A DNA stretch of 64,000 nt. Source: Algoriphagus sp. PAP.12 (lineage in GTDB: Bacteria > Bacteroidota > Bacteroidia > Cytophagales > Cyclobacteriaceae). Below are positions 18,071 through 28,253 of this stretch, one piece after another. The DNA is taken from assembly GCF_026652115.1 (NCBI RefSeq), contig NZ_JAPPSQ010000018.1, positions 1-64,000 on the forward strand, in the 5' to 3' direction. The translations under genes and the position numbers were made by a program. The notes under the pieces were generated by a model. That model had not been told where the DNA came from, did not search any database, and saw only the letters and a program-made list of their open reading frames with translations. The first letter of the stretch is position 1. Each line of letters starts with the position of its first letter.

Positions 18071-20095
18071 ATGAACCGCCTTATCAATTCCCAAAGTCCT
18101 TACCTCCTACAGCATGCACATAATCCTGTGGATTGGTTTCCTTGGGGACCCGAAGCTCTCAGGAAAGCTGAAATTGAAAACAAGCCGATTTTGGTTTCAA
18201 TTGGCTACTCTGCCTGCCATTGGTGTCATGTTATGGAGCGGGAAAGTTTTGAGGATGAGATTACTGCAGACTTGATGAATGATCATTTTGTCTGCATTAA
18301 GATCGATCGGGAAGAAAGGCCAGACTTGGACAATATCTACATGGATGCGGTTCAGGCTATGGGATTACAGGGGGGTTGGCCCTTGAATGTATTCTTGATG
18401 CCCAATCAAAAGCCATTTTACGGAGGCACCTATTTCAAAAATGACCAATGGAAAGGCTTATTGGCCAACATTGCAAATGCCTTTGAAAACCATCATGATC
18501 AGTTGGCAGAGAGCGCTGAAGGCTTTGGTCACAATCTGAATCGATCGGAAATTGAAAAATATGGAATACAAGCAGGAGAACCAGATTTCGATCCAGATGA
18601 CCTGATTGAAATCAGCTCTAAACTAAGCTCTCAATTTGACAAAGAATGGGGCGGGATGAATCGCATTCCCAAGTTTCCCATGCCTGCCATTTGGAATTTC
18701 GTCTTGGATTATGGCTTTATTTCCAAAAATCAGGACCTACTAGATTCAGCCTATTTCACTTTGAAGAAAATCGGAATGGGTGGAATATATGATCAGCTTA
18801 GAGGAGGATTTGCTCGGTATTCAGTAGATGGGGAATGGTTTGCTCCTCACTTTGAAAAGATGCTCTATGACAACGGACAGTTGCTGGAGCTCTATTCCAA
18901 AGCATTTCAAAAAAGTCAAGATCCAATTTTTTTGGAAAAAATCACCGAAACCATCGGATGGCTCAAATCAGAAATACTAACTCCTGAAGGAGCTTTTGAG
19001 GCCGCCCAAGATGCGGATAGCGAAGGGATAGAGGGGAAATTCTATACCTGGAGATATTCCGAGCTTCAAGAAATAGTCGGAGATGAAATGCCTTGGTTCA
19101 GCAAATTGTACAATCTAAAAATCCATGGCAATTGGGAGGATGCCGTGAATATTCTTTTTCAAACCCAGTCTTATGAAGAAGTCGCTTTGGAATTCAAAAT
19201 GAGCGAATCCGAACTCCTTGAAAGACTAAATCCCATCAAAGCAAAGCTTCTTAAAATCAGAAACCAGCGAATATTCCCTGGGAAAGATGATAAAATCTTA
19301 GCAGGATGGAATGGCTGGATGAGTGCTGGTTTGATTCAAGCTTTCATCTCAACTCAAGACAAATCTATCTTTCAATTGGCATTGGATAACCTTGACTTCA
19401 TTCAAGAAAAAATGATACTAAATGGAGTGCTGTTCAGATCTTATAAAAACAATCAAGCTTACACACCCGCCTTTTTAGAAGATTATGCCGCAGTCATTAA
19501 AGCTTCTTTGATGGCCTATCAGACAAGTGGTAAAGAAAACTATCTGAAATTGGCCAAGTCATTGACTGATTTTTGTCTAGATCATTTCTACGATGAAGTT
19601 GATGGTTTTTTCTTTTTCAATAATCCAGACGCTGAGAAGTTGATCGCCAACAAAAAGGAGCTTTTTGACAATGTGATTCCCGCCTCCAATTCCGTGATGG
19701 CAAGAAACCTCCACCATTTGGCATTATTGACTTATGAGGAGAACTATGGGTCAATTTCAAAAAAGATGATCAGCGGAATGAAGGATTTGATCTTAAAAGA
19801 TCCTGGGTTCCTGAGCAATTGGGCGAACTTACTTCTAGAAAACATTGTCCCTACTGCTGAAATAGCGATTGTAGGAAAAGGAGCAGAAGAATTGGCTTTG
19901 GGCATTTTAAAAAGTCATCCTTCCAACTTAGTAGTGGCTTGGTCTGAAGAAATGACAGAAACTGCCCCACTTTTGGCGGGAAAACATGCAGATCAAAATG
20001 GAAATGCCTTAATTTATGTTTGCTTTGATCATGCCTGTCAAAAACCTGTCGGCACGATCAAAGAGGCCATTAGCCAATTACCCTATTTAAACTGA
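18071..20095 (+). CDS. DUF255 thioredoxin-like / six-hairpin glycosidase-like protein (YyaL/SPATA20 family)
   Basis: A 674-residue protein. The N-terminal thioredoxin-fold domain starts [20 protein letters not shown] and carries the CxxC pair in [13 protein letters not shown]. Later come [20 protein letters not shown] and an (alpha/alpha)6 barrel-like region with [17 protein letters not shown] and AAQDADSEG. The family is universal but its biochemical role is unsettled. The ATG at 18071 is chosen because family members begin with this N-terminus; an upstream in-frame ATG at 17930 would only add sequence overlapping the GSCFA gene. The priA gene follows 4 nt downstream. Confidence 0.9.
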   Translation: MNRLINSQSPYLLQHAHNPVDWFPWGPEALRKAEIENKPILVSIGYSACHWCHVMERESFEDEITADLMNDHFVCIKIDREERPDLDNIYMDAVQAMGLQGGWPLNVFLMPNQKPFYGGTYFKNDQWKGLLANIANAFENHHDQLAESAEGFGHNLNRSEIEKYGIQAGEPDFDPDDLIEISSKLSSQFDKEWGGMNRIPKFPMPAIWNFVLDYGFISKNQDLLDSAYFTLKKIGMGGIYDQLRGGFARYSVDGEWFAPHFEKMLYDNGQLLELYSKAFQKSQDPIFLEKITETIGWLKSEILTPEGAFEAAQDADSEGIEGKFYTWRYSELQEIVGDEMPWFSKLYNLKIHGNWEDAVNILFQTQSYEEVALEFKMSESELLERLNPIKAKLLKIRNQRIFPGKDDKILAGWNGWMSAGLIQAFISTQDKSIFQLALDNLDFIQEKMILNGVLFRSYKNNQAYTPAFLEDYAAVIKASLMAYQTSGKENYLKLAKSLTDFCLDHFYDEVDGFFFFNNPDAEKLIANKKELFDNVIPASNSVMARNLHHLALLTYEENYGSISKKMISGMKDLILKDPGFLSNWANLLLENIVPTAEIAIVGKGAEELALGILKSHPSNLVVAWSEEMTETAPLLAGKHADQNGNALIYVCFDHACQKPVGTIKEAISQLPYLN

Positions 20096-20099
20096 TTCT

Positions 20100-22619
20100 G
20101 TGCAAAACCTTTTTGGAGACGAGGAATATGGAAACCAGGAGTCCGGAAAAAACTTTGCGGACATCATTTTGCCGGTTCCCATTCCCCGGATGTTTACCTA
20201 CAAAATCCCATTTGCTCTAGCTCCCCAAATTCAAATCGGAGCCCGAGTAATTGTGCAATTTGGCAGGAAAAAGGTTCTGACAGGAATCATTGGAAAGGTT
20301 CACAACAAACCTCCTCAGGCTTATGATGCCAAGCCGATTTTGGAGGTTCTCGATGATCAACCGACAGTTAATCCGATTCAGATTCGCTTTTGGGTCTGGA
20401 TGGCCAACTACTATTGTTGCCATATCGGTGAAGTCATGCATGCAGCGGTTCCCACTGGCTTGCGCCTGAGCAGTGAGTCCAAAATCCAGGCAAATCCGAA
20501 CTTTGACCGAGAAAACAGTCCCTACCCGATGGATCCAAGGGAAGATATGATTTTGGATGCATTGGAAAACCAGTCAGAACTCAACTATGAGGACTGCGAA
20601 AAAATATTGGGCATCAAAACCATTCACCCAATTCTGAAAAGTCTTGTCGCCAAAGAAGCGGTCTTGATTTTTGAGAAAGTTCAGGAAAAATACACTCCAA
20701 AAGTCGAGACAAGAGTTAGGATTGTTCCAGAAATAGCTTCAGACAGAAAAGCTTTGGGAGCAGTTTTTGAAAGCCTCTCCGGAAAAGCCAAACAAGAATC
20801 CATCTTACTCAAATACCTTCGCGATGTCCCGGTTTTTCAAAATCTCAAACTCAACGAAAAAGGACTAGCAAAAACCTCTTTACTAGAAGAAGGTGATTCA
20901 GAAAGTTCACTTAAGACGTTGATTAAAAATGGAGTTTTTGAAACATTCAAGTTGGTTGTAAACCGAATCGAGGAAGCGGAACCAGAAAAAGAGCCAGCGG
21001 TACTATCTGAATCCCAAAACCAAACTCTTGTTGAAATCAAGCAACATTTTGAGGAGAAACAAACTGTCCTGCTTCATGGAGTAACAGGAAGTGGAAAGAC
21101 AGAGATCTACATTCAATTGATCCGTGAGACCTTGGAAAGCGGCTCTCAAGTTTTGCTTTTACTTCCAGAAATCGCTTTGACTACTCAAATCGTCAGTAGA
21201 CTCCAACAGGTGTTTGGTTCCCAGATGGGTGTATATCACTCCAAATATTCAGACAACGAACGGGTTGAGGTATGGAATGGAGTTTTGAGTGGAAGATTCT
21301 CTTTCGTAGTGGGTGTGAGATCCTCAATTTTCCTCCCATTTGATAGCTTGGGACTGATTATCGTAGATGAGGAACATGAGGCCAGTTTCAAGCAATTTGA
21401 TCCTGCTCCTCGCTTCCAAGCACGCGATTCAGCTATCATGCTTGCCTATTTTCATCAGGCAAAATGCATTTTGGGTTCGGCTACACCGTCCTTTGAATCT
21501 TATTTTAATGCCACACAGGATAAATACGGCTATGTTCAATTGACTCACCGATATGGAGATGCAACTTTACCGGAGTATCACCTTGCGAATTTAAGTGCGG
21601 ACCGAAAGAAAAACTTGTTGAAACTGGACTCGACCAGATTGATGCGCGAAAAAATCCAGGCAGCATTGGATAAAAACGAGCAGGTTCTGATTTTCCAAAA
21701 TAGAAGGGGCTATTCACCCTATATCCAATGCGAAGATTGTGGCTGGACGGGTCAATGCATCCAATGTGATGTGTGCTTGACTTATCATCAATTTACAGAG
21801 GAATTGCGCTGCCATTATTGTGGCTATAAGGAAAAGGTACCCAGCTCCTGCCCTGCTTGTGGCAGTACGCAACTGACAACAATGGGCATGGGAACCGAGC
21901 GGATTGAGGAATCTTTAAGTTTACTGTTCCCAGAAGCAAGATTGGGAAGAATGGACCTGGACACCACCCGAAACAAATATGGCTACCAGCGAATTCTGGA
22001 TGAGTTTGGGGCAGGCCAAATCGATATTTTGGTAGGCACCCAAATGATCACCAAAGGATTGGATTTTGGAAGAGTGACAGTTGTTGGGATTTGGGATGGA
22101 GACCGAATTTTGAATTTCCCTGACTTCAGAGCAGGCGAACGTGCTTTTCAACAAATCACCCAAGTAGCAGGTAGAGCCGGAAGAAGATCAGAAAAAGGCC
22201 AAGTCATCATCCAATCCCGAAATCCAGACAATGAGGTTTTTGAAAAAGTAATTAAGGGTGATTATTATGAATATTTTCGTCATGAAATGATGGAAAGGAA
22301 AAGCTTTTACTATCCTCCTTATGTCAAATTGGTAAAGATTACTACCCGACATACGGACTTTAAAATCACTGAAAAAGCAGCTTTGGCACTTCATCGGGAA
22401 ATGGCCCATATTCTTGTCAAGAAGATTGTCCTGGGACCGGAAAAAGCGCTCATCGGCAGAATCAAAAACCAGTATCAGTTTGAAAGTCTGATCAAATTGG
22501 ATAGATCCGGTGCCACACAAACTGAGTTTAAAAATCAGCTCAATCAGATTTTGGAAAACCTACAGGCCATTCCCGAATTTCGATCTGTTCGATGGATCAT
22601 CGATGTGGATCCCAATTGA
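20100..22619 (+). CDS. priA: Primosomal protein N' (replication restart DNA helicase)
   Basis: PriA loads the replicative helicase at stalled forks. The 839-residue protein has the N-terminal 3'-DNA-binding domain (FADIILPVPIPRMFTYKIP), Walker A GVTGSGKTEIY at about 327, and the DEEH box at about 422. The zinc-binding region has eight cysteines in four CxxC-type pairs around residues 545-585 (CEDCG, CIQC, CHYCG, CPAC). The C-terminal helicase motifs include GTQMITKGLDFG and QVAGRAGR. The start codon is GTG, 5 nt after the upstream stop. About 20 residues precede the usual family N-terminus. Confidence 0.96.
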   Translation: MQNLFGDEEYGNQESGKNFADIILPVPIPRMFTYKIPFALAPQIQIGARVIVQFGRKKVLTGIIGKVHNKPPQAYDAKPILEVLDDQPTVNPIQIRFWVWMANYYCCHIGEVMHAAVPTGLRLSSESKIQANPNFDRENSPYPMDPREDMILDALENQSELNYEDCEKILGIKTIHPILKSLVAKEAVLIFEKVQEKYTPKVETRVRIVPEIASDRKALGAVFESLSGKAKQESILLKYLRDVPVFQNLKLNEKGLAKTSLLEEGDSESSLKTLIKNGVFETFKLVVNRIEEAEPEKEPAVLSESQNQTLVEIKQHFEEKQTVLLHGVTGSGKTEIYIQLIRETLESGSQVLLLLPEIALTTQIVSRLQQVFGSQMGVYHSKYSDNERVEVWNGVLSGRFSFVVGVRSSIFLPFDSLGLIIVDEEHEASFKQFDPAPRFQARDSAIMLAYFHQAKCILGSATPSFESYFNATQDKYGYVQLTHRYGDATLPEYHLANLSADRKKNLLKLDSTRLMREKIQAALDKNEQVLIFQNRRGYSPYIQCEDCGWTGQCIQCDVCLTYHQFTEELRCHYCGYKEKVPSSCPACGSTQLTTMGMGTERIEESLSLLFPEARLGRMDLDTTRNKYGYQRILDEFGAGQIDILVGTQMITKGLDFGRVTVVGIWDGDRILNFPDFRAGERAFQQITQVAGRAGRRSEKGQVIIQSRNPDNEVFEKVIKGDYYEYFRHEMMERKSFYYPPYVKLVKITTRHTDFKITEKAALALHREMAHILVKKIVLGPEKALIGRIKNQYQFESLIKLDRSGATQTEFKNQLNQILENLQAIPEFRSVRWIIDVDPN

Positions 22620-22733
22620 TTTTAGCTTCTAAAGCTACCCGTTGCTTAGGTGTTTTTTTGTTAGTAAGTTGAGGAATATCATAGAATCTCTCGAGATAGT
22701 GAATTTCTTTTGCAGTAGACAACCCAGCAAGCG

Positions 22734-23825
22734 ATGAAAAGATCAATAGGATCAATCCTAATTTTGGCTAGTGTATATTTTTATTCCTGTTCGGGTTCTG
22801 ATGAAGAAACCATTAGTCCCGAGACAAAAGCCATTACTGAATCTGTTTATGCTTCTGGCATCGTCAAAACAATCAATCAATACGATGCCTACCCAATGGG
22901 TTCTGGTCCGATTCAGGAAGTTTTTGTCCAGGAAGGGGATTTGGTCAAAGAAGGTGACCCCATTTTAGCCATCTACAGCGAACGAGAAAAACTAAGCCGT
23001 GAAAATGCCGAGCTAGCTAAAACTTTTGCAGATTTCCAGCAAAATCAATCCAAGCTTCGGGACCTCCAACTTTCAATTGATTTTGCCCAAAGCAAGATGC
23101 ACAATGACTCACTTTTATATGTCAAGCAAAAGCATCTTTGGGATCAAAATGTAGGAACTCAAGTGGAGCTTGATCAGAAAAAACTGAACTATGAAAACTC
23201 ATTGACAGCATATGAATCTGCTCAAATCCGATACGATGATTTGAAAAGAGAAATTGAATACAACTCCAAAAGTGCCTCCAATAATCTGGCTATTAGCAAA
23301 GCCTTGGAAAGTGATTATATCTTGAAAAGCAAAATAGACGGAAAAGTCTATGCACTCCCAAAGGAGAAAGGTGAAATGGTCGGTCCACAAACCGTTGTCG
23401 CAGTTTTGGGAAGCAACGAAGAGTATCTTTTGGAGCTACAGGTTGATGAATATGACATCTCCAAAATAGAATTGGGTCAAAAAGCAATCATCTCTATGGA
23501 TAGCTACAAGGGAGAATCTTTTGAAGGAAAAATCACCAAGATTTATCCATTGATGGACAACCGATCCAAAACTTTTAAGGTTGAGGCAAAATTCACACAA
23601 GCCCCTACGACCCTGTATCCTAACTTGACTTTGGAGGCAAATATTATAACCGCAGTCAAAGATCAGGTATTGGTAATTCCGAGAAATTATCTTTTCAAAG
23701 ATCAGTTTGTAATCACTGAAGACGAGGACACCATTCAGGTTTCGGTGGGAATTAAAAACTATCAATTTGCGGAAATAGAAAGTGGGATAACAGATTCCAC
23801 TATTCTCAAAAAACCGAATCCATGA
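22734..23825 (+). CDS. HlyD-family periplasmic adaptor lipoprotein of an ABC exporter
   Basis: A 363-residue membrane-fusion protein. The N-terminus has a lipobox (FYSC, Cys19). A biotinyl-lipoyl-like half (IQEVFVQEGDLVKEGDPILAI) is followed by a coiled-coil hairpin of about 100 residues, the second lipoyl half (LKSKIDGKVYALPKEKGEMV) and a beta-barrel domain (LGQKAIISMDSYKGESFEGKI). It bridges the inner-membrane permease to the outer membrane. Its stop overlaps the permease start by 4 nt (ATGA), so adaptor, permease and ATPase form one operon in the DevB-DevC-DevA order. No TolC-like gene is adjacent. Confidence 0.9.
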   Translation: MKRSIGSILILASVYFYSCSGSDEETISPETKAITESVYASGIVKTINQYDAYPMGSGPIQEVFVQEGDLVKEGDPILAIYSEREKLSRENAELAKTFADFQQNQSKLRDLQLSIDFAQSKMHNDSLLYVKQKHLWDQNVGTQVELDQKKLNYENSLTAYESAQIRYDDLKREIEYNSKSASNNLAISKALESDYILKSKIDGKVYALPKEKGEMVGPQTVVAVLGSNEEYLLELQVDEYDISKIELGQKAIISMDSYKGESFEGKITKIYPLMDNRSKTFKVEAKFTQAPTTLYPNLTLEANIITAVKDQVLVIPRNYLFKDQFVITEDEDTIQVSVGIKNYQFAEIESGITDSTILKKPNP

Positions 23826-25078
23826 AGTGGTCTCTCATCATTGAATTATCCAAAGCATTGATGTTTGCAAGACTTAAGCAGACGGGAGTTGCAGCTGTGG
23901 GTGTCATGTTTAGTATCACGATGTTTGTGGCCTTATTGGGGTTTATGAATGGGCTCAATGCCATGCTGGATGGATTGGTTTTGAATAGAACACCTCATAT
24001 CCGTTTTTACAATGAGATTAAGCCCAATCCCAATCAGCCGGTGGATGAGAGTCCGGAATTTTCAGGCTCACTGAATTTCATTCGGTCTATCAAACCCAGC
24101 ACAAGCAGATTGGCTATCCATAATGCCGAAAAAATCATCCAAACATTAGAGTCAGACCCACGAGTTTTAGGAGTCAGTCCCAAGATTTCATCGCAGGTTT
24201 TTTTCAATGTTGGAACAATCGACCTCACGGGGGTGGTCAATGGAATTGATGTAGAAAAAGAAGCTCAATTATTCTCTTTTACAGATTATGTAACATCGGG
24301 AAACTATGAGGATCTCAATCAGACCAACACCATTCTTTTGGGAAAAGGCCTTGCAGATCGTATGCTCGCCGACATAGGAGATGTGATTCAAGTGACTACT
24401 GCCCAAGGCAATCAGGTTCAACTCAAAGTAGTGGGTTATTATCAATCTGGGCTAGGTGATTTTGACAACGCCAATAGTTTTGCCTCCATCACCACCTCCC
24501 AAAAATTATTGGGAGAATCGCCCTCCTACATTACAGACATCCAAGTAAAACTTTACGATTTGGATCAGGCCCCTCCCATGGCTAGAGAATTGGAACAGAT
24601 ATTCGAAATTGATGCTGACGATATCCAGACTGTCAATGCACAATTTGAAACAGGAACAAATATCAGAACGCTGATCAGTTATGCTGTGGGAATAACGCTA
24701 TTGGTAGTTTCAGGCTTTGGGATTTATAATATCCTAAACATGATGATTTATGAAAAACTAGATACCATCGCCATTCTTAAAGCTATCGGTTTCAACAGCA
24801 CTGATGTCAATCGTATTTTCATCACCATCGCCCTGAGCATTGGAGTGATTGGAGGAGGAATAGGCTTGATTTTAGGCTTTTTGACATGCCTAGGCATCGA
24901 TCAGATTCCATTTGAAACTGAAGCCTTGCCAACTATCAAAACCTTCCCAATTGACTACAACCCGAAGTATTATCTAATCGGAGGCTCATTCAGTTTGATC
25001 ACCACCTATTTCGCAGGTTTTTTCCCTGCAAGAAAAGCTAGTGGAGTTGACCCCGTAGACATTATCAGAGGAAAATGA
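23822..25078 (+). CDS. FtsX/MacB-type ABC transporter permease
   Basis: A 418-residue permease. The first membrane segment is at about residues 20-45 (VAAVGVMFSITMFVALLGFM). A periplasmic MacB-PCD-like domain covers about 50-270. The FtsX domain with three C-terminal membrane segments has the conserved YEKLDTIAILKAIGF motif and ends FPARKASGVDPVDIIRGK. It works with the adaptor upstream and the ATPase downstream, overlapping each by 4 nt. A MacB-like or DevC-like exporter of lipids, peptides or small molecules is likely; the substrate is unknown. Confidence 0.92.
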   Translation: MKWSLIIELSKALMFARLKQTGVAAVGVMFSITMFVALLGFMNGLNAMLDGLVLNRTPHIRFYNEIKPNPNQPVDESPEFSGSLNFIRSIKPSTSRLAIHNAEKIIQTLESDPRVLGVSPKISSQVFFNVGTIDLTGVVNGIDVEKEAQLFSFTDYVTSGNYEDLNQTNTILLGKGLADRMLADIGDVIQVTTAQGNQVQLKVVGYYQSGLGDFDNANSFASITTSQKLLGESPSYITDIQVKLYDLDQAPPMARELEQIFEIDADDIQTVNAQFETGTNIRTLISYAVGITLLVVSGFGIYNILNMMIYEKLDTIAILKAIGFNSTDVNRIFITIALSIGVIGGGIGLILGFLTCLGIDQIPFETEALPTIKTFPIDYNPKYYLIGGSFSLITTYFAGFFPARKASGVDPVDIIRGK

Positions 25079-25764
25079 GCGAAAAAGAAAAGTCAGTCTT
25101 ACGAGCTGAAGGAATCGACAAGTTTTTCTTCAGTCCCAATAAAAACCAAGTCCTCAAACAGGTTTCCTTCAATATCAATCGGGGCGAGTTTGTTTCGGTG
25201 GTTGGAAAATCAGGCTGTGGTAAATCCACCTTACTCTATATCCTTTCTACGATGGATACAGATTACCAGGGAAAATTACATTTGGATGAGGAATTGATTT
25301 CTGGAAAACCCCATGATTACCTTGCCAAGGTCCGAAATCAAAAAATCGGATTTGTCTTCCAGTTTCACTATTTATTGAATGAATTTTCTGTCTTGGAAAA
25401 TATTATGATACCCGGGTTGAAATTGGGAAAAGTCTCAAGAGATGAATTGGAGCATCGAGCCATGGAAAAGCTTAAAATTTTTGAGATGGAAGAGCATGCA
25501 CTCAAAAAAGCCAATCAGCTATCAGGAGGACAAAAGCAGAGAGTAGCAATTGCCAGAGCTTTGATCAATGATCCATTGGTTATCATGGGAGATGAACCGA
25601 CAGGCAATTTGGACAAAAAGAATTCAGATATCGTATTCAATAAATTCAAAGAACTAGCTCAGGAATTTAAACAGACCATGCTGATTGTAACCCATGATCC
25701 TGAGTTCGCTGCTGGAACCGATCGAATTATCGAAATGGAGGACGGAAGAGTTATTAGACATTAA
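25075..25764 (+). CDS. ABC transporter ATP-binding protein (LolD/MacB/DevA type)
   Basis: A 229-residue ATPase with Walker A GKSGCGKST at about 43-51, the Q-loop in FVFQFHYLLNEFSVLENI, the signature LSGGQKQR, Walker B VIMGDEPTGNLD and the H-loop VTHDPEF. It powers the permease encoded upstream, with which it overlaps by 4 nt, and it ends the three-gene exporter operon. Confidence 0.95.
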   Translation: MSEKEKSVLRAEGIDKFFFSPNKNQVLKQVSFNINRGEFVSVVGKSGCGKSTLLYILSTMDTDYQGKLHLDEELISGKPHDYLAKVRNQKIGFVFQFHYLLNEFSVLENIMIPGLKLGKVSRDELEHRAMEKLKIFEMEEHALKKANQLSGGQKQRVAIARALINDPLVIMGDEPTGNLDKKNSDIVFNKFKELAQEFKQTMLIVTHDPEFAAGTDRIIEMEDGRVIRH

Positions 25765-25803
25765 TAATTACCTTTTTATCTTTCTTTAAGCAACAATCAA
25801 AAT

Positions 25804-25845
25804 CCTCTTTGATTTAGAGGCTTGATGACCGATGTCCGATGTTCC
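25804..25845. repeat. Short hairpin and three tandem GATGNCC units
   Basis: Between the ABC exporter and the serine hydrolase lies a small hairpin (CCTCT with AGAGG, 7-nt loop) followed by three near-identical heptamers (GATGACC, GATGTCC, GATGTTCC) at 25824-25845. The rest of the 25765-25933 interval shows nothing I recognise. Such degenerate heptamer strings occur in intergenic regions of related genomes as far as I recall. Confidence 0.35.
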
Positions 25846-25933
25846 CGAAAATTGAACTTTATGCCATCTTTCTAGGCATTCTCAATACAAATTGAAAAGA
25901 TTACGAAATAACAAAGATCCAAAACACATAACC

Positions 25934-27139
25934 ATGAAAAAGATCCTTTACCTATTCCTCTTACTGATTTTGAGCTTTTCAATCAGCTCACCGGCACAAA
26001 ACAAAATTTCAGAGGACAGACTAACCCGTTATGATGAGTTTTTAAATTCTGAAATCGCCGATGGAAAAATCCCTGGGGCCGTAGTTCTGATCTATAAGGA
26101 TGGCGAAAAAGCCTATGAGAAAGCCTATGGATCAAGTGATATATCAACAGGAAAAGTCATGGAAAAAGAACAAATATTCTTTATCCAGTCTATGACCAAA
26201 CCCATTGCTACAGTTGCTCTAATGATGCTCTATGAAGAAGGGAAATTCTTCCTTTCGGATCCCGTAGAGCAATACCTTCCTGAATTTCAAAATCTAAGAG
26301 TTCTGAAAAACCCAGAAGATGGGAAAGACGGCGATACCGAGCCTGCCAAACAAAAAATCACGATAGCTCAAGTATTAAGCCATACGGCAGGCTTTTCTCA
26401 TGGGTTGGGTCCAAGCAAGCAGGAAGAAGATGTGCGAAACGCACTTTATATGCAACCCCAAGAGAATATTGAATCGCGCGTTAAATCTTTGGCGAGCATC
26501 CCTCTTTTAGGTCAGCCGGGAGAACAATGGTACTATTCTGCTTCGCCGGATATTGCAGTGCGCCTAGTTGAAGTGTTTTCAAATATGCCTTATGATCAAT
26601 ATCTACAGAAAAAGATTTTAGATCCACTAGGAATGAAAGACACTGGCTACAACCTAACTGAAGAGCAAGCCAAGAGATTGGTAGCCCTTCATGGACATAC
26701 TGAAGATGGAAAATTGGTCAAAATGCCAAACCAACCAACAACGAAAGGAAACACGGTATTTGGAGGAACACACGGCTTATTTTCAACCGCCCAAGACTAT
26801 TCGATTTTTGCCAGAATGCTTTTGAATGGAGGAAGCTGGAATGGACAACAATTCTTGAGTCCCAAGACCATTGATTTGATGACCAGAAATCATATTGAAG
26901 GTTTGGAATATGATCCGGGATATGGTTTCGGATTGGGTTTTGGAATTTTGGTAGATATAGCGGAAGCAGATATTATTGGATCTGAAGGACAATATTTCTG
27001 GAGCGGAGCCTATTGCACCTATTTTTTCATCGACCCCAAAGAGAATATGGTTTCATTCCTGATGACCCAGTACAATCAGTACAGCAACTTCTATTCGAAT
27101 AAAATGAGACAAATGGTTTATCAAGCTATTGTCAAATAA
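25934..27139 (+). CDS. Exported serine hydrolase, class C beta-lactamase/esterase family
   Basis: A 401-residue protein with a signal peptide (MKKILYLFLLLILSFSI, cleavage near SSPAQ). Family motifs are SMTK (nucleophile Ser and Lys at about 88-91), YSAS in the place of Tyr-x-Asn, and HGLFST after GGT. The YSAS variant is common in esterase-like members, so esterase or D-aminopeptidase activity is more likely than antibiotic resistance. The ATG at 25934 is chosen because the in-frame start 14 codons upstream would disrupt the signal peptide. Confidence 0.87.
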   Translation: MKKILYLFLLLILSFSISSPAQNKISEDRLTRYDEFLNSEIADGKIPGAVVLIYKDGEKAYEKAYGSSDISTGKVMEKEQIFFIQSMTKPIATVALMMLYEEGKFFLSDPVEQYLPEFQNLRVLKNPEDGKDGDTEPAKQKITIAQVLSHTAGFSHGLGPSKQEEDVRNALYMQPQENIESRVKSLASIPLLGQPGEQWYYSASPDIAVRLVEVFSNMPYDQYLQKKILDPLGMKDTGYNLTEEQAKRLVALHGHTEDGKLVKMPNQPTTKGNTVFGGTHGLFSTAQDYSIFARMLLNGGSWNGQQFLSPKTIDLMTRNHIEGLEYDPGYGFGLGFGILVDIAEADIIGSEGQYFWSGAYCTYFFIDPKENMVSFLMTQYNQYSNFYSNKMRQMVYQAIVK

Positions 27140-27144
27140 AAAAG

Positions 27145-27171
27145 AGGCCCGTAAAATTACGGGCCTTATTT
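27145..27171. terminator. Bidirectional terminator between serine hydrolase and aguA
   Basis: A 9-bp GC-rich stem (AGGCCCGTA paired with TACGGGCCT) has a 4-nt loop and lies between two convergent stop codons. A-rich sequence precedes it and TTATTT follows, so it can serve both directions. Confidence 0.85.
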
Positions 27172-27176
27172 ATGTT

Positions 27177-28250
27177 TTAGACTTTCGGTTCCTGCTGACT
27201 TAGGCAGTGGAAACTTCCTAGTCCCCAAATAATATCCGTAGAATCAATTCCCACCACTTTTCTATCAGGGAAACAACCTGAAAGGATATCCAAAGCCCTC
27301 TGATCATTTTTATCTCTGAAAACTGGAACTACTACTACATCATTTCCAATATAAAAATTGGCATAGGACGCAGGAAGTCTTTGGCCTTCCCAAACAACTG
27401 GTCCTGGCATCGGCAATTCCACAATATTCAAAGGCTTCCCATCCTGGAGTTTCATTTGTTCCAGCATCTCAAGATTTTCCTTTAGGATATCATAGTTCTC
27501 ATCTCCTTTGTGATCTTCTATGACAGTTACAACTGTTTCCTCATTGACAAAACGAGTGATATCATCAATATGTCCATCCGTATCGTCACCCACAATACCG
27601 TCACCAACCCAAAGGATATGGCTGACCCCATAAAAATCACACAGATACTTTTCGATCTGAGACTGATTCAAATGTGGGTTTCGGTTCTGATTTAGCAAAC
27701 AGGCTTTGGATGTCAAAAGAGTCCCTTTTCCATTAAATTCCACAGACCCTCCTTCCATGACGATTCCCGGTTTGAAGCAAGGAATGCCCAACTCTCCGGC
27801 TATTCGAATAGGAATCTGGTTATCCAAATCATGAGGTGGATACTTTTCACCCCAAGCATTGTAATTCCACTTAACCAAAGCCTTTTTAACTTCAGCTTTC
27901 GGGTTAATCAAAAATGCAGGACCATGATCTCTGCACCAAGCATCATTAGTAGGGAAGAAATAAAAAGAGATCTTGCTTAAATCCACTCCTGCTTTATCCA
28001 AATGTCCCAAAGCAAAATTCTGCATTGCCTCATCAGCAACATTAATATTTACTTTTTGACCTTGAGAAACCTCTTTGATAAACTGAGAATAAGGTGCGTA
28101 AATGGAATCGATTTTCCCCGGCCAAGACTCCTCTTTATGTGGCCAACTTAACCACATGGATTCTTGAGGAGCAAATTCCGCGGGGAAATAATAACCCAAT
28201 TCAGCTGGAGTAGCTGCTCCAGTTTCAGCCAATTTGAAAATATCTTTCAT
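27177..28250 (-). CDS. aguA: Agmatine deiminase
   Basis: Converts agmatine to N-carbamoylputrescine and ammonia, the first step from agmatine to putrescine. The 357-residue protein has the peptidylarginine-deiminase fold. Visible motifs are MWLSWPHKEESWPG near the N-terminus, WCRDHGPAFLI, MEGGSVEFNGKGTLLT, DDTDGHIDDITRF and the catalytic Cys349 in SFHCLSQQEP. The ATG at 28250 is chosen; the codon before it is TTG. It lies 3 nt downstream of aguB, so the two pathway enzymes are co-transcribed. Confidence 0.95.
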   Translation of the reverse strand: MKDIFKLAETGAATPAELGYYFPAEFAPQESMWLSWPHKEESWPGKIDSIYAPYSQFIKEVSQGQKVNINVADEAMQNFALGHLDKAGVDLSKISFYFFPTNDAWCRDHGPAFLINPKAEVKKALVKWNYNAWGEKYPPHDLDNQIPIRIAGELGIPCFKPGIVMEGGSVEFNGKGTLLTSKACLLNQNRNPHLNQSQIEKYLCDFYGVSHILWVGDGIVGDDTDGHIDDITRFVNEETVVTVIEDHKGDENYDILKENLEMLEQMKLQDGKPLNIVELPMPGPVVWEGQRLPASYANFYIGNDVVVVPVFRDKNDQRALDILSGCFPDRKVVGIDSTDIIWGLGSFHCLSQQEPKV

Positions 28251-28253
28251 CAA

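Noticed and set aside
22626..22665. TAGCTT/AAGCTA hairpin after priA as terminator
   Set aside because: The stem is only 6 bp and the T run starts about 20 nt further on, so the geometry does not fit a rho-independent terminator.
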